Assembly (NCBI GenBank): GCA_944320815.1
Contig: CALUIZ010000005.1
Coordinates: 77,597 to 114,146 of the forward strand
DNA length: 36,550 bases
Direction of reading: 5' to 3'
Source: an uncultured Phocaeicola sp.
GTDB lineage: Bacteria > Bacteroidota > Bacteroidia > Bacteroidales > Bacteroidaceae
Shown here: positions 26,395 through 35,917 of the stretch, one piece after another
Layout: each line of letters starts with the position of its first letter
How positions within the stretch are numbered: the stretch's first letter is position 1
The notes under the pieces: generated by a model
Seen by the model: the letters and a program-made list of their open reading frames with translations, nothing else
Told to the model about the DNA's origin: nothing
Databases searched by the model: none
Position numbers and translations under genes: made by a program

Positions 26395-28332
26395 ATGAAA
26401 TTTGGTTTTGTAAAAGTTGCGGCGGCCGTTCCTGCGGTGAAGGTGGCCGACTGCAAGTTCAACGCTCAGGAAACTGAGAAGCAGATTGTGATTGCCGACG
26501 GGAAAGGTGTACAGATCATCGTCTTTCCCGAACTGAACCTGACGGGCTATTCGTGCGGCGACCTGTTCGCGCAGTCCCTGCTGCTGGAGCAGGCGGAGTT
26601 CGCGCTGATGCAGGTGATGAACAACACCCGCCAGCTCGACATCATCTCGATTGTGGGTCTGCCCGTGACGGCGGGTCCGGTGCTGATGAACTGTGCCGTG
26701 GTATTTCAGAAAGGCAGGATTCTGGGAGTGATCCCGAAGACCTATCTGCCCAACTACAAGGAGTTCTACGAGCAGCGGTGGTTCGCTTCCGCCTCCACTC
26801 TTCCCGATAATTCATCCGTCCGCCTGTGCGGCCAGGTGGTTCCGCTCACCACGAACATCCTCTTCGACACGCCCGACGTATGCTTCGGGGTGGAAATCTG
26901 CGAGGATGTGTGGGCGCCGGTGCCTCCCAGTTCCGCGCTGGCTCTGAAGGGGGCGGAAATCATCTTCAACCTCTCCGCCGATACGGAGAACATCGGCAAG
27001 CACCGCTATCTGCGTTCGCTGCTTGCCCAGCAGTCGGCACGCTGCCTGGCGGGCTATGTGTTCGCCTCTTCCGGCTTCGGCGAGTCGACCACCGACGTGG
27101 TGTTTGCCGGCAACGGACTGATTTACGAGAACGGCAGTCTGCTGGCGGCCTCCGAGCGTTTTTCGTTTGGAGAGCAGCTTGTGATGAGTGAGATCGACGT
27201 GGAGCGTCTGCGCGGTGAGCGTATGGTGAACACCACCTTCGCCGCCAGCGTGCAGGCCCACAGACCGGCTCCCGCCCTGCGGGTGGCTACCGAACTGGTC
27301 GCTTCGCGCGAGCTGACGCTGAGCCGTCCTGTAGAGGCGCATCCCTTTGTCCCGTCGGGCGACCGCCAGCTCGACGAACGCTGCGAGGAAATCTTCTCCA
27401 TCCAGGTGGCGGGGCTTGCCAAGCGTCTGGTGCATACCGGATGCCAGACCGTGGTGGTGGGCATTTCCGGCGGACTCGACTCCACACTGGCCCTGCTGGT
27501 GTGCGTGAAGACCTTCGACAAGCTGGGGTTGCCGCGCAGAGGGATTGTGGGCATCACCATGCCCGGATTCGGCACCACCGACCGCACCTACCACAATGCG
27601 CTCTCGCTGATGGCTTCGCTGCAGGTCACCTCGAAGGAAATCAGTATCCGGGATGCCTGCATCCAGCATTTCCAGGACATCGGTCAGGACATGTCGGTGC
27701 ATGACGTGACTTACGAGAACGGCCAGGCACGCGAACGCACACAGGTGCTGATGGACTATGCCAACAAGGTCGGAGGACTGGTGATCGGTACGGGCGACCT
27801 CTCCGAGCTGGCACTGGGATGGGCCACCTACAACGGCGACCACATGTCGATGTATGGGGTGAACGCCAGCATCCCGAAGACACTGGTGCGGCATCTGGTG
27901 GGCTGGGTGGCACAGACGGGGGTCGACACGCTCTCGCGCAACACCTTGCTCGACATTATCGACACACCCATCAGTCCCGAACTCATCCCCGCCGACGAGA
28001 GCGGCAACATCCGCCAGAAGACGGAAGACCTGGTAGGCCCGTATGAGCTGCACGACTTTTTCCTCTACCACTTCCTGCGTTTCGGCGCGCGTCCGGCAAA
28101 AATCTATTATCTGGCCGAAATCGCCTTCCGCAACACGTATGACAGCACCACCATCAAGAAGTGGCTCACCGTATTCTTCCGCCGCTTCTTCTCGCAGCAG
28201 TTCAAGCGTTCCTGCCTGCCCGACGGCCCGAAGGTCGGTTCCGTGTCGCTCAGTCCCCGCGGCGACTGGCGCATGCCGAGCGATGCCAGCGCGGCCTTGT
28301 GGCTGAAGGAATGCGAGGAACTTCAGGGCTGA
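26395..28332 (+). CDS. nadE: Glutamine-dependent NAD+ synthetase
   Basis: The two-domain, 645-residue enzyme makes NAD from nicotinate adenine dinucleotide, ATP and glutamine in the cytoplasm. The N-terminal nitrilase-type glutaminase domain (about 1-290) has the catalytic triad Glu46 (VFPELNLTG), Lys115 (IPKTYLPNYKEFYEQRWF) and Cys169 (GVEICEDVWAPV). The C-terminal synthetase domain has the PP-loop SGGLDS (358-363), TMPGFGTTDRTYHNA, GTGDLSELALGWATYNGDHM and the C-terminal FKRSCLPDGPKVGSVSLSPRGDWRMPS. The open frame extends back to 26143, but those 84 residues do not resemble NadE and cross promoter-like sequences, so I start at 26395. It converges on the patatin-like gene with a 15-bp gap. 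Confidence 0.95.
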   Translation: MKFGFVKVAAAVPAVKVADCKFNAQETEKQIVIADGKGVQIIVFPELNLTGYSCGDLFAQSLLLEQAEFALMQVMNNTRQLDIISIVGLPVTAGPVLMNCAVVFQKGRILGVIPKTYLPNYKEFYEQRWFASASTLPDNSSVRLCGQVVPLTTNILFDTPDVCFGVEICEDVWAPVPPSSALALKGAEIIFNLSADTENIGKHRYLRSLLAQQSARCLAGYVFASSGFGESTTDVVFAGNGLIYENGSLLAASERFSFGEQLVMSEIDVERLRGERMVNTTFAASVQAHRPAPALRVATELVASRELTLSRPVEAHPFVPSGDRQLDERCEEIFSIQVAGLAKRLVHTGCQTVVVGISGGLDSTLALLVCVKTFDKLGLPRRGIVGITMPGFGTTDRTYHNALSLMASLQVTSKEISIRDACIQHFQDIGQDMSVHDVTYENGQARERTQVLMDYANKVGGLVIGTGDLSELALGWATYNGDHMSMYGVNASIPKTLVRHLVGWVAQTGVDTLSRNTLLDIIDTPISPELIPADESGNIRQKTEDLVGPYELHDFFLYHFLRFGARPAKIYYLAEIAFRNTYDSTTIKKWLTVFFRRFFSQQFKRSCLPDGPKVGSVSLSPRGDWRMPSDASAALWLKECEELQG

Positions 28333-28347
28333 CGCTCTCCGCGCCTT

Positions 28348-29205
28348 TCATTCCTGTGCGGGAAGGAAGGGCGCGAGTGCCTTTGCGGCGCAGGCATATC
28401 CCTCGTCGTAGAGGGCGGTGAGTTTCCGGGTATCCTTTTCGATGCGGTTCACGGTGACGGGGCTTTCGGGCCGTATGGCCAGAATCTTCCCTTCGTCTTC
28501 CAGCCGCTCCACCAGCTCCAGTTGTTCGTTGTAGGCCTGGCACCGGCGGCTCAGAGCCTCCCTCAGCTTCGGGTAGCGGCGGTAGATGAAGCGCGGCACC
28601 CGTATGTCCTTCTCCGTCTTGCGGTAGCCCTTGTGGCGTGTCAGCACCACCACGTTCGTCCCGTATCCCTGACGCATCGCGCGCAGCACCGGGATGGAGT
28701 CGACGATTCCCCCGTCGAGCATCGGGCGGCCGTCCACATAAGTGATGGGACATACATACGGCAGACTGCTCGAAGCCTTCACGATGGCAATCAGCCGCTC
28801 CTTGTCGTCCTTCTCTTCCAGATAGCAGGCTTCGCCCGTGACGCAGTTGGTGGTGACCATCTCGAAGCGTGCCGGGTTGTTGCGGTACGTCTGGTAGTCG
28901 TAGGGAAGAATCTCGTTGGGGAACAGTTCGTAGAGCAGATGCTGGTCGAGGATGCTGTGCTGGTTCCAGAAATATTTCAGTCCGATGTAGTGGTACTTGT
29001 CGAGCATGTCGATGTTGCTGTATTTGGCACGCCCCCTCTGGCGCGACATGTACGAGAGTCCGTTGCACGCTCCGGCCGATACGCCCACCGCATAGGGAAA
29101 CTCAATGCGGCGGTCCATCATGAAGTCGAGCACTCCGCACGTGAACACCCCTCTCATGCCCCCTCCTTCAAGGACGAGGCCCGTTTTGCCGAAATCAATA
29201 TCCAT
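28348..29205 (-). CDS. Patatin-like phospholipase family protein
   Basis: This 285-residue acyl hydrolase belongs to the YjjU/RssA-like patatin group. It has the oxyanion loop GGGMRG (14-19), the nucleophile elbow GVSAG with Ser43, and the second half of the Ser-Asp dyad at Asp164 in MLDGGIVDSIP. No signal peptide is present, so it should act in the cytoplasm or at the inner face of the membrane on phospholipids; the substrate is unknown. I start at the ATG at 29205 because a -7 element on the minus strand (29242-29249) covers the alternative TTG at 29244. It is divergent from the aminopeptidase P gene. Confidence 0.92.
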   Translation of the reverse strand: MDIDFGKTGLVLEGGGMRGVFTCGVLDFMMDRRIEFPYAVGVSAGACNGLSYMSRQRGRAKYSNIDMLDKYHYIGLKYFWNQHSILDQHLLYELFPNEILPYDYQTYRNNPARFEMVTTNCVTGEACYLEEKDDKERLIAIVKASSSLPYVCPITYVDGRPMLDGGIVDSIPVLRAMRQGYGTNVVVLTRHKGYRKTEKDIRVPRFIYRRYPKLREALSRRCQAYNEQLELVERLEDEGKILAIRPESPVTVNRIEKDTRKLTALYDEGYACAAKALAPFLPAQE

Positions 29206-29241
29206 ACGTCCGTTTCCTCCGATAGTTTGGTCATTGAACTG

Positions 29242-29249
29242 CAAATATA
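29242..29249 (-). promoter_or_regulatory. -7 element of the patatin-like gene
   Basis: CAAATATA on the plus strand is TATATTTG on the minus strand, a perfect -7 element 37 bp before the start codon. Confidence 0.7.
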
Positions 29250-29273
29250 TATTTTCCGTCGCAATTCCGAACG

Positions 29274-29300
29274 TTTGTCCGTTTTTATTTGCTACATTTG
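29274..29300 (+). promoter_or_regulatory. Promoter of the aminopeptidase P gene
   Basis: TACATTTG at 29293-29300 is a perfect -7 element; TTTG at 29274-29277 could be the -33 part, though its 15-bp spacer is short. Confidence 0.6.
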
Positions 29301-29335
29301 CAATCTGAAATTCATGCTTGTGACATAAAAATGAA

Positions 29336-30733
29336 ATGAAAATGTTTGATTCGCTTACTTATCAGAACCGCCGCAAGGCTTTGCGTGAGAAAGTCGGCCA
29401 CGGCATCATACTTATTCTGGGGAACAATGAAGCTCCCGCCAACTATCCTGACAACGCGTACAAGTTCCGTCAGGACAGTTCTTTCGTGTATTTTTTCGGA
29501 CACCAGCACCCCGGATTCGCCGGAATCATCGATGCGGACAGCCACGAAGAGTATCTTTTCGGTGATGACGTGGACATGGACGACATCATCTGGATGGGCC
29601 CGCAGCCCAGCATGAAGGAGCTGGCCGCACAGGTGGGGGTGGAGAAGAGCCTTCCGTTCGCCAGACTGGGCGAAGTGGTGGGGAAGGCCATCTCGCAGCG
29701 ACGGAAAATCCATTTCCTTCCTCCCTACCGCCACGACAACATGCTGCTGATAGAGGAGCTTACGGGCATCCGTGCCTCGATGACACCCAAGCATGCGTCG
29801 ATGGAGCTTGTCAGGGCGGTGGTCGACCTCCGTTCCTCGAAAGAGCCGTGCGAGATTGCCGAAATCGACAAGGCCTGCAATGTGGGCTATGAGATGCATA
29901 CCGCCGCCATGCGTCTGTGCAAGCCGGGCGTGTCGGAGCAGTATATCGCCGGCGTGCTCGATGGTATCGCCTCTTCCTACGGACGGATGGTTTCGTTCGC
30001 CACCATTCTCACCCAGAACGGACAGACGCTGCATAACCACGACCACAGCCACCTCCTGCAGGAAGGGAGACTGATGCTGACCGACGCGGGCGCGGAGCTG
30101 ATGAGCTGCTATTGTTCCGACCATACGCGCACTGTGCCTGTGGGGGGACGTTTCACGAGCCGCCAGCGCGACGTGTACAGCATCGTGCTGGCCTGCCACG
30201 ACAAGGCACTTGAACTGGCGCGTCCGGGAGTGACCTACATGTCGGTGCACCTGGAAGTGTGCAAGGTGCTGGCCCGCGGACTGAAGGATCTGGGGCTGAT
30301 GAAGGGAGATGTGGACGAGGCGGTGGCCGCCGGAGCGCATGCCCTTTTCCTGCCGCACGGTCTGGGACACATGATGGGGCTCGACGTGCACGACATGGAA
30401 GACCTGGGGCAGTGTCATGTGGGATACGACGATGAAGTGCGTCCCTCTTCCCAGTTCGGTCTGGCTTCGCTGCGGATGGGACGCCGCCTGAAGGAAGGCT
30501 TCGTCATCACCGACGAGCCGGGATGCTATTTCATCCCCGCGCTGATTGACAAGTGGAGGGCGGAGAAGATGCACACCGGTTTCCTCGACTATGACGCCAT
30601 CGACAAGTTCAAGGACTTCGGGGGAATCCGTCTGGAAGACGATATTCTGATCACTCCCGACGGTTCACGCTTCACGGGACAGAAGCGCATCCCCATCACG
30701 GTGGAGGAAGTGGAGGCCATCATGAACGAATGA
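29336..30733 (+). CDS. Aminopeptidase P family (Xaa-Pro) metallopeptidase
   Basis: The 465-residue M24B peptidase removes N-terminal residues preceding proline. The N-terminal non-catalytic domain (about 1-170) contains GIILILGNNEAPANYPDNAY and FRQDSSFVYFFGHQHPGFAG, as in AMP_N domains. The catalytic pita-bread domain (about 180-460) has the metal-ligand series: LTDAGAELMSCYCSDHTRTVP (two Asp), FLPHGLGHMMGLDVHD (His), ITDEPGCYFIP (Glu) and FGGIRLEDDILIT (Glu). All five ligands appear present. There is no signal peptide, so it is cytoplasmic. The start could be 29336 or the ATG at 29342. The next gene begins 76 bp downstream after a ten-T run. Confidence 0.94.
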   Translation: MKMFDSLTYQNRRKALREKVGHGIILILGNNEAPANYPDNAYKFRQDSSFVYFFGHQHPGFAGIIDADSHEEYLFGDDVDMDDIIWMGPQPSMKELAAQVGVEKSLPFARLGEVVGKAISQRRKIHFLPPYRHDNMLLIEELTGIRASMTPKHASMELVRAVVDLRSSKEPCEIAEIDKACNVGYEMHTAAMRLCKPGVSEQYIAGVLDGIASSYGRMVSFATILTQNGQTLHNHDHSHLLQEGRLMLTDAGAELMSCYCSDHTRTVPVGGRFTSRQRDVYSIVLACHDKALELARPGVTYMSVHLEVCKVLARGLKDLGLMKGDVDEAVAAGAHALFLPHGLGHMMGLDVHDMEDLGQCHVGYDDEVRPSSQFGLASLRMGRRLKEGFVITDEPGCYFIPALIDKWRAEKMHTGFLDYDAIDKFKDFGGIRLEDDILITPDGSRFTGQKRIPITVEEVEAIMNE

Positions 30734-30809
30734 GGCTCTGTGTCCGGAATGCATGCTGCTGACAATGGAATTAATTTTTTTTTTGACAGATAATAAAGAC
30801 AGAATGACT

Positions 30810-32003
30810 ATGAACAAATTGATTGCACTTCTCGCTTTGGGCCTTTGCGTGGGAAATGTCTGCGCGAAGAATCCGAAGAAAGACAAGAAAGAAGAAGGAT
30901 TTGTGTTTACTACCGTAAAAGAAAACCCGATCACCTCCATCAAGGACCAGAACCAGTCGAGCACCTGCTGGTCGTTCTCCTCACTCGGATTCCTTGAGTC
31001 CGAACTGCTCCGCCTGGGCAAGGGAGAGTTTGACCTCTCGGAGATGTTCGTCGTCCACAAGACGATGCAGGACCGCGCCGTGAACTATGTGCGCTACCAT
31101 GGCGACGCTTCGTTCTCTCCGGGCGGAAGCTTCTCCGACATCGTTTTCTGTTACCGGAACTATGGAATGGTGCCTCAGGAGGCGATGCCCGGCATCATGT
31201 ATGGCGACTCGCTGCCCGTGCACAACGAACTCGACGTAGTGGCCGGGGCTTATGTGAAGGCCATCGGGAAAGGAAACTTCAAGAAGCTCTCTCCGGTGTG
31301 GAAAAAGGGCGTGGAGGCCATCTATGACACCTACCTGGGCGAGTGTCCGGAATCCTTCACCTACAAGGGGAAGACCTACACTCCGAGAACCTTCGCCGAC
31401 GAGGCGCTGGGACTGAACATGGACGACTATATATCGCTCACTTCCTACACGCACCATCCTTTCTATACCCAGTTCAGCATCGAAGTGCCCGACAACTGGC
31501 GCAACGAACTTTCCTACAACCTGCCGATTGACGAACTGATGGAGGTGATGGACAACGCGATAGAGAAGGGATATACCTTCGCCTGGGGAGCCGACGTGAG
31601 CGAAGACGGGTTCACGCGCGACGGTATCGCCGTGTGTCCGGACGTGGAGAAGGGAGCCGAACTGACCGGTTCCGACATGGCGCACTGGCTGGGACTGAGC
31701 AAGACCGACAAGCGCAAGGAGCTTACCAGCAAGCCGCTCCCGGAAATCGAGGTGACTCAGGAAATGCGTCAGGAGGCTTTCGACAACTGGGAGACTACCG
31801 ACGACCACGGAATGCTCATCTACGGTATCGCCAAGGACCAGAACGGGAAGGAATATTACATGATGAAGAACTCGTGGGGCTTCAGCGGAAAGTATAAGGG
31901 ACTGTGGTATGTGTCGAAAACGTTCGCCAAATACAAGACCATGAACATCCTGGTGCACAAGGATGCCGTGCCTGCGGACATCGCAAAAAAAATAGGACTC
32001 TAA
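30810..32003 (+). CDS. Secreted C1 family peptidase (aminopeptidase C / bleomycin-hydrolase-like)
   Basis: This 397-residue papain-clan peptidase has a signal peptide (MNKLIALLALGLCVGNVCA). The catalytic residues are Gln49-Cys53 in QNQSSTCWSFSSLGFLESE, His333 in DDHGMLIYG and Asn354 in MKNSWGFSGKYKGLW, so the triad is complete. The length and the inserted region between Cys and His (including KAIGKGNFKKLSPVWKKGV) match the C1B bleomycin hydrolase/PepC group rather than papain. Unlike cytoplasmic PepC it is exported, so it probably trims peptides in the periplasm. An ATG at 30804 is an equally possible start; the frame open to 30753 would cover the T10 tract and lacks a signal. A strong terminator follows. 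Confidence 0.92.
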   Translation: MNKLIALLALGLCVGNVCAKNPKKDKKEEGFVFTTVKENPITSIKDQNQSSTCWSFSSLGFLESELLRLGKGEFDLSEMFVVHKTMQDRAVNYVRYHGDASFSPGGSFSDIVFCYRNYGMVPQEAMPGIMYGDSLPVHNELDVVAGAYVKAIGKGNFKKLSPVWKKGVEAIYDTYLGECPESFTYKGKTYTPRTFADEALGLNMDDYISLTSYTHHPFYTQFSIEVPDNWRNELSYNLPIDELMEVMDNAIEKGYTFAWGADVSEDGFTRDGIAVCPDVEKGAELTGSDMAHWLGLSKTDKRKELTSKPLPEIEVTQEMRQEAFDNWETTDDHGMLIYGIAKDQNGKEYYMMKNSWGFSGKYKGLWYVSKTFAKYKTMNILVHKDAVPADIAKKIGL

Positions 32004-32031
32004 CAGTCTAATATATAGACTCATTTTAAAT

Positions 32032-32091
32032 AAGAAGCGGCCGGTCCTGCAAATTTAATGCAGGATTGGCCGCTTCTTTCTGTCTTTTTTA
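32032..32091 (+). terminator. Intrinsic terminator after the C1 peptidase gene
   Basis: AAGAAGCGGCC (32032-32042) pairs with GGCCGCTTCTT (32068-32078) and TCCTGCA (32045-32051) with TGCAGGA (32059-32065), with a two-base internal bulge on each side, followed by TCTGTCTTTTTT. Confidence 0.9.
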
Positions 32092-32092
32092 T

Positions 32093-32255
32093 TAACTTTA
32101 CGGATTGAAGCGGGAGAGTGGGTCCGCCCGGATGGGGTCAGGCCACGAACAGGGCATGCCTTCATGATTTATATATCTGGTACACAGTCTGTTCTGTGTG
32201 AAAATCCCGTGTCTCCGCTTCCATGGAAGGAAAAAGAAAGAAAAAACATATATAA
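32093..32255 (+). promoter_or_regulatory. recJ leader with candidate promoter
   Basis: TAACTTTA (32093-32100) is a one-mismatch -7 element directly after the preceding terminator. A hairpin ACACAG/CTGTGT (32182-32187, 32194-32199) lies in the leader. A purine-rich A/G stretch (32226-32246) precedes the start codon at 32256. Confidence 0.4.
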
Positions 32256-33980
32256 ATGAAGTACAAATGGAACTATCAACCTCCTACACCGGTACAGAGA
32301 GAAGCAGCTAAGACACTTTCCCGCGAGCTGGGCATCAGTCCCATACTCTGCCGCCTGCTCCAGGAAAGGGGAATCAGCACGGCGGACGAGGCGAAACGCT
32401 TCTTCCGTCCCCAGTTGGGCGAACTGCACGATCCGTTTCTGATGAAAGACATGGACAAGGCTGTGGAGCGTCTGAACCGGGCGATGGGACGCAAGGAACG
32501 CATCCTTGTATATGGAGATTACGACGTGGACGGCACGACCGCCGTCTCGCTGGTGTACAAATTTCTCCAGCAGTTCTACTCGAACATCGACTACTACATT
32601 CCCGACCGCTATGAGGAGGGCTACGGGGTGTCGAAAAAAGGAGTCGACTATGCGTATGAGACGGGAGTCGGACTGGTGATTGTGCTGGACTGCGGTATCA
32701 AGGCCGTGGGTGAAATCGCCTATGCTAGGGAGAAGGGAATCGATTTCATCATCTGCGACCATCATGTGCCCGATGAGGAGCTTCCCGCAGCCGCCGCCAT
32801 CCTGAACCCCAAACGTTTCGACTCGACCTATCCCTATGAGCATCTGTCGGGATGCGGGGTGGGCTTCAAGTTCATGCAAGCGTTCGCCGCGAGCAACGGA
32901 ATCGAATTCCACCAGCTCGTGCCGCTGCTCGATCTGGTGGCGGTGAGCATCGCTTCAGACATCGTGCCGGTGATGGGCGAGAACCGTGTGCTGGCCTATC
33001 ACGGACTGCGGCAACTGAACTCGAACCCCAGTGTGGGGCTGAAGGCCATCATCGATGTGTGCGGACTGACCGACAGGGAAATCACGATGAGCGACATCGT
33101 GTTCAAGATAGGGCCGCGCATCAACGCTTCGGGACGTATCCAGAACGGGAAGGAGGCGGTCGACCTGCTGATTGAGAAGGATTTTCCCACCGCACTGAAG
33201 AAGAGCAACCAGATCAACCGCTATAATGAGGCGCGTAAGGACCTCGACAAGAACATGACCGAGGAGGCGAACAGCATTGTCGACCATCTCGCCGACTTGT
33301 CGGAGAGGAGGTCCATCGTCCTGTTCAATGAGGCGTGGCACAAGGGGGTGATCGGTATCGTGGCTTCCCGGCTGACGGAAATCTACTACCGCCCGGCGGT
33401 GGTGCTCACCCGTACGGGAGACATGGCCACCGGCTCGGCGCGTTCGGTTTCGGGGTTCGACGTGTACAAGGCCATCGAGCACTGCCGTGACTTGCTGGAG
33501 AACTTTGGCGGGCATACCTATGCGGCGGGGCTTTCGATGAGGGTGGAGAATGTGCCTGAATTTTCAAGGCGTTTTGAGGAATACGTCACCGGACACATCC
33601 TTCCCGAGCAGACCAGTGCCACTATCGACATCGACGCGCAGATTGACTTCCGCGACATCACTCCGAAGTTCTTCTTCGACCTGAAGAAGTTTAACCCCTT
33701 CGGTCCCGACAACCGCAAGCCGGTCTTCGCCACGCTGAACGTGTACGACTACGGCACGAGCAAGGTGGTGGGACGCGGGCAGGAACACATCAAGCTGGAG
33801 CTAGTCGACAACAAGTCGAACAACGTGATGAACGGCATCGCCTTCGGACAAAGTTCGCAGGTGAGGTACATCAAGTCGAAGCAGTCGTTCAACATATGCT
33901 ACACGATTGAGGAAAACACCCACAAGCGCGGCGAGGTGCAGCTGCAGATTGAAGACATCAAGCCGAGTAACATGTTCTGA
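32256..33980 (+). CDS. recJ: Single-stranded-DNA-specific exonuclease RecJ
   Basis: The 574-residue DHH-family nuclease degrades single-stranded DNA 5' to 3' in recombination and repair. Manganese-binding motifs are in place: YGDYDVDGTTA (Asp88, Asp90, Asp92), VIVLDCGIKA, the DHH motif at 168-170 (CDHHVPDEELP) and YEHLSGCGVGFKF. The DHHA1 half contains GRINASGRI-type sequence (PRINASGRIQNGKEAV), WHKGVIGIVASRLTE and NFGGHTYAAGLSM. The C-terminal OB-type domain ends in VQLQIEDIKPSNMF. Length is normal for Bacteroidetes RecJ. recQ starts 2 bp after the stop, so the two are one operon, consistent with RecQ unwinding DNA and RecJ trimming it. Confidence 0.96.
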   Translation: MKYKWNYQPPTPVQREAAKTLSRELGISPILCRLLQERGISTADEAKRFFRPQLGELHDPFLMKDMDKAVERLNRAMGRKERILVYGDYDVDGTTAVSLVYKFLQQFYSNIDYYIPDRYEEGYGVSKKGVDYAYETGVGLVIVLDCGIKAVGEIAYAREKGIDFIICDHHVPDEELPAAAAILNPKRFDSTYPYEHLSGCGVGFKFMQAFAASNGIEFHQLVPLLDLVAVSIASDIVPVMGENRVLAYHGLRQLNSNPSVGLKAIIDVCGLTDREITMSDIVFKIGPRINASGRIQNGKEAVDLLIEKDFPTALKKSNQINRYNEARKDLDKNMTEEANSIVDHLADLSERRSIVLFNEAWHKGVIGIVASRLTEIYYRPAVVLTRTGDMATGSARSVSGFDVYKAIEHCRDLLENFGGHTYAAGLSMRVENVPEFSRRFEEYVTGHILPEQTSATIDIDAQIDFRDITPKFFFDLKKFNPFGPDNRKPVFATLNVYDYGTSKVVGRGQEHIKLELVDNKSNNVMNGIAFGQSSQVRYIKSKQSFNICYTIEENTHKRGEVQLQIEDIKPSNMF

Positions 33981-33982
33981 CC

Positions 33983-35917
33983 ATGCCCGACTACAAGGAG
34001 ATTCTGAAACGCTACTGGGGATACGACAGTTTCCGGGGAATACAGGAAGAGATAATCCGCAGCATAGGCGAAGGGAAAGACACGCTGGGGCTGATGCCCA
34101 CGGGAGGGGGGAAGTCGGTGACGTTCCAGGTGCCGGCACTCGCCCGTCCGGGATTGTGTCTGGTGGTCACTCCCCTCATCGCCCTGATGAAGGATCAGGT
34201 GAGGAACCTGCGCGGGAGAGGCATCAAGGCTGCCGCGGTCTATTCGGGCATGACGCGCGAGGAGATTGTCGTGGCACTCGAGAACTGCATCTTCGGCGAC
34301 TACAAATTTCTCTACATATCTCCCGAACGCCTGTCGACCGACATCTTCAGGGTGAAGCTCCGCCGCATGGAGGTGTCGATGATCACGGTCGACGAGGCGC
34401 ACTGCATTTCCCAATGGGGATACGACTTCCGTCCCGCCTATCTGAAAATAGCGGAAGTGCGCAGTCTGCTTCCCGGAGTGCCTGTGCTTGCACTGACGGC
34501 CACAGCCACTCCGGAGGTGGTGAAGGACATCCAGAGGTGTCTGGAGTTCCGCGAGGAAAACGTGTTCCGCATGAGCTTCGAGCGGAAGAATCTGGCTTAT
34601 GTGGTCCGCCGCACGGACGACAAGGACGGGGAGATGCTGCATATCCTGAAGAGTGTGGATGGCTCGGCGGTGGTCTATACGCGCAACCGGAAGCGGACGA
34701 AGGAACTCGCGGCCCTTCTGGAACGGAACGGGATTACGGCTACGTTCTATCATGCCGGACTGGACGACGCGGTGAAGGACAGCCGGCAGAAAGCCTGGCT
34801 TTCGGGCGGATACCGTGTGATGGTGGCCACCAACGCTTTCGGGATGGGTATCGACAAGCCCGACGTGCGGCTGGTGATTCATGCCGATGTGCCCGACTCG
34901 CCGGAAGCCTATTTCCAGGAGGCGGGCCGTGCCGGACGCGACGGGCAGAAAGCCTATGCCGTGCTTCTTTTCTGCGACCGCGACAAGGTGACGCTGAAGA
35001 GGCGCGTCAGTGACACATTCCCCGAAAAGGACTATATCCGCAAGGTGTATGAGGACATCTGTTTCTATTACCAGATGGCGATGGGCGACGGGCTGGGATG
35101 CACTTTCGCCTTCAACATGGACGAGTTCTGCCGCAATTTCAAACATTATCCGGTGCAGACCGACAGCGCGCTGAAGATTCTTTCGCGTGCCGGTTATCTG
35201 GAGTACACGGACGAGCAGGACAATGCCTCCCGGCTGATGTTTACGCTGCACAGGGACGAGCTTTATCACATCCGGGAGCAGAACCCCGACACGGAACGGC
35301 TGCTCAGGGTCATTCTCCGCTCATATACCGGAGTGTTTTCCGATTATGTGTATATCAACGAGGATACTCTGGCCGCACGCGCCGGACTTACGCGCCAGCA
35401 GGTGTACGACACGCTCCTTTTCCTTACCCGGCGACGCATCCTTCATTATATTCCGGGAAAGAAGACACCTTATATAATATATACGCGCGAAAGACGGGAA
35501 ACTTCGTCTGTCCGCCTGGACAGGGAGGTGTATGAGGACCGGAAGGCGAGTTATGAGCGGCGCATCGGGGCGATGCTGGAGTATGCCGCCGATGACGCGC
35601 ACTGCCGGAGCCGCATGCTGCTGCGCTATTTCGGCGAAGACAGCGGGCACGACTGCGGACAGTGTGACGTGTGTCTCGGCCGGCGCACTGCCGGTGCGGA
35701 AGAGGACGGGCTGGAACAGGCCGCACGCCGGCTGTTGGAGCTGCTTGCGGAGGAATCTCTGACGCTCAGGGAGGCCGGACAACGTTCGGGGCTTTCCGTC
35801 CCTGTCCTGCAGAAGGCAGCCGGTTATCTTCTGGCGGAGGAAAAGATTGTGCAGCGGGACGGAAGGCTTGCCCTCGCGGGAAAGGACGGTGCGGGCAGCT
35901 CTTGTCCGGATGAATGA
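33983..35917 (+). CDS. recQ: ATP-dependent DNA helicase RecQ
   Basis: This 644-residue superfamily 2 helicase unwinds DNA 3' to 5'. Motif 0 (YWGYDSFRGIQEEII), Walker A (PTGGGKS, 39-45), DEAH (137-140), ALTATATPEV, and motif VI (YFQEAGRAGRDGQ) are all present. The RecQ zinc-binding region has Cys541, Cys558, Cys561 and Cys564 (the last three in HDCGQCDVC). A winged-helix region lies between about 345 and 500, and a short helix-turn-helix-like tail ends the protein (LTLREAGQRSGLSVPVLQKA). No HRDC domain is recognised, so this is a short-form RecQ. It is tightly coupled to recJ and probably depends on that promoter. Confidence 0.95.
   Translation: MPDYKEILKRYWGYDSFRGIQEEIIRSIGEGKDTLGLMPTGGGKSVTFQVPALARPGLCLVVTPLIALMKDQVRNLRGRGIKAAAVYSGMTREEIVVALENCIFGDYKFLYISPERLSTDIFRVKLRRMEVSMITVDEAHCISQWGYDFRPAYLKIAEVRSLLPGVPVLALTATATPEVVKDIQRCLEFREENVFRMSFERKNLAYVVRRTDDKDGEMLHILKSVDGSAVVYTRNRKRTKELAALLERNGITATFYHAGLDDAVKDSRQKAWLSGGYRVMVATNAFGMGIDKPDVRLVIHADVPDSPEAYFQEAGRAGRDGQKAYAVLLFCDRDKVTLKRRVSDTFPEKDYIRKVYEDICFYYQMAMGDGLGCTFAFNMDEFCRNFKHYPVQTDSALKILSRAGYLEYTDEQDNASRLMFTLHRDELYHIREQNPDTERLLRVILRSYTGVFSDYVYINEDTLAARAGLTRQQVYDTLLFLTRRRILHYIPGKKTPYIIYTRERRETSSVRLDREVYEDRKASYERRIGAMLEYAADDAHCRSRMLLRYFGEDSGHDCGQCDVCLGRRTAGAEEDGLEQAARRLLELLAEESLTLREAGQRSGLSVPVLQKAAGYLLAEEKIVQRDGRLALAGKDGAGSSCPDE

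Noticed and set aside
30775..30784. T10 tract before the C1 peptidase gene as a phase-variable switch
   Set aside because: It is in the untranslated leader with the start codon at 30804 or 30810, and no promoter elements flank it at a critical distance, so a switch role is unsupported.
34271..34290. TGGCAC followed by TGCA, resembling a sigma-54 -24/-12 promoter
   Set aside because: The spacing is wrong and it lies within the helicase motifs of recQ, so chance is the better explanation.
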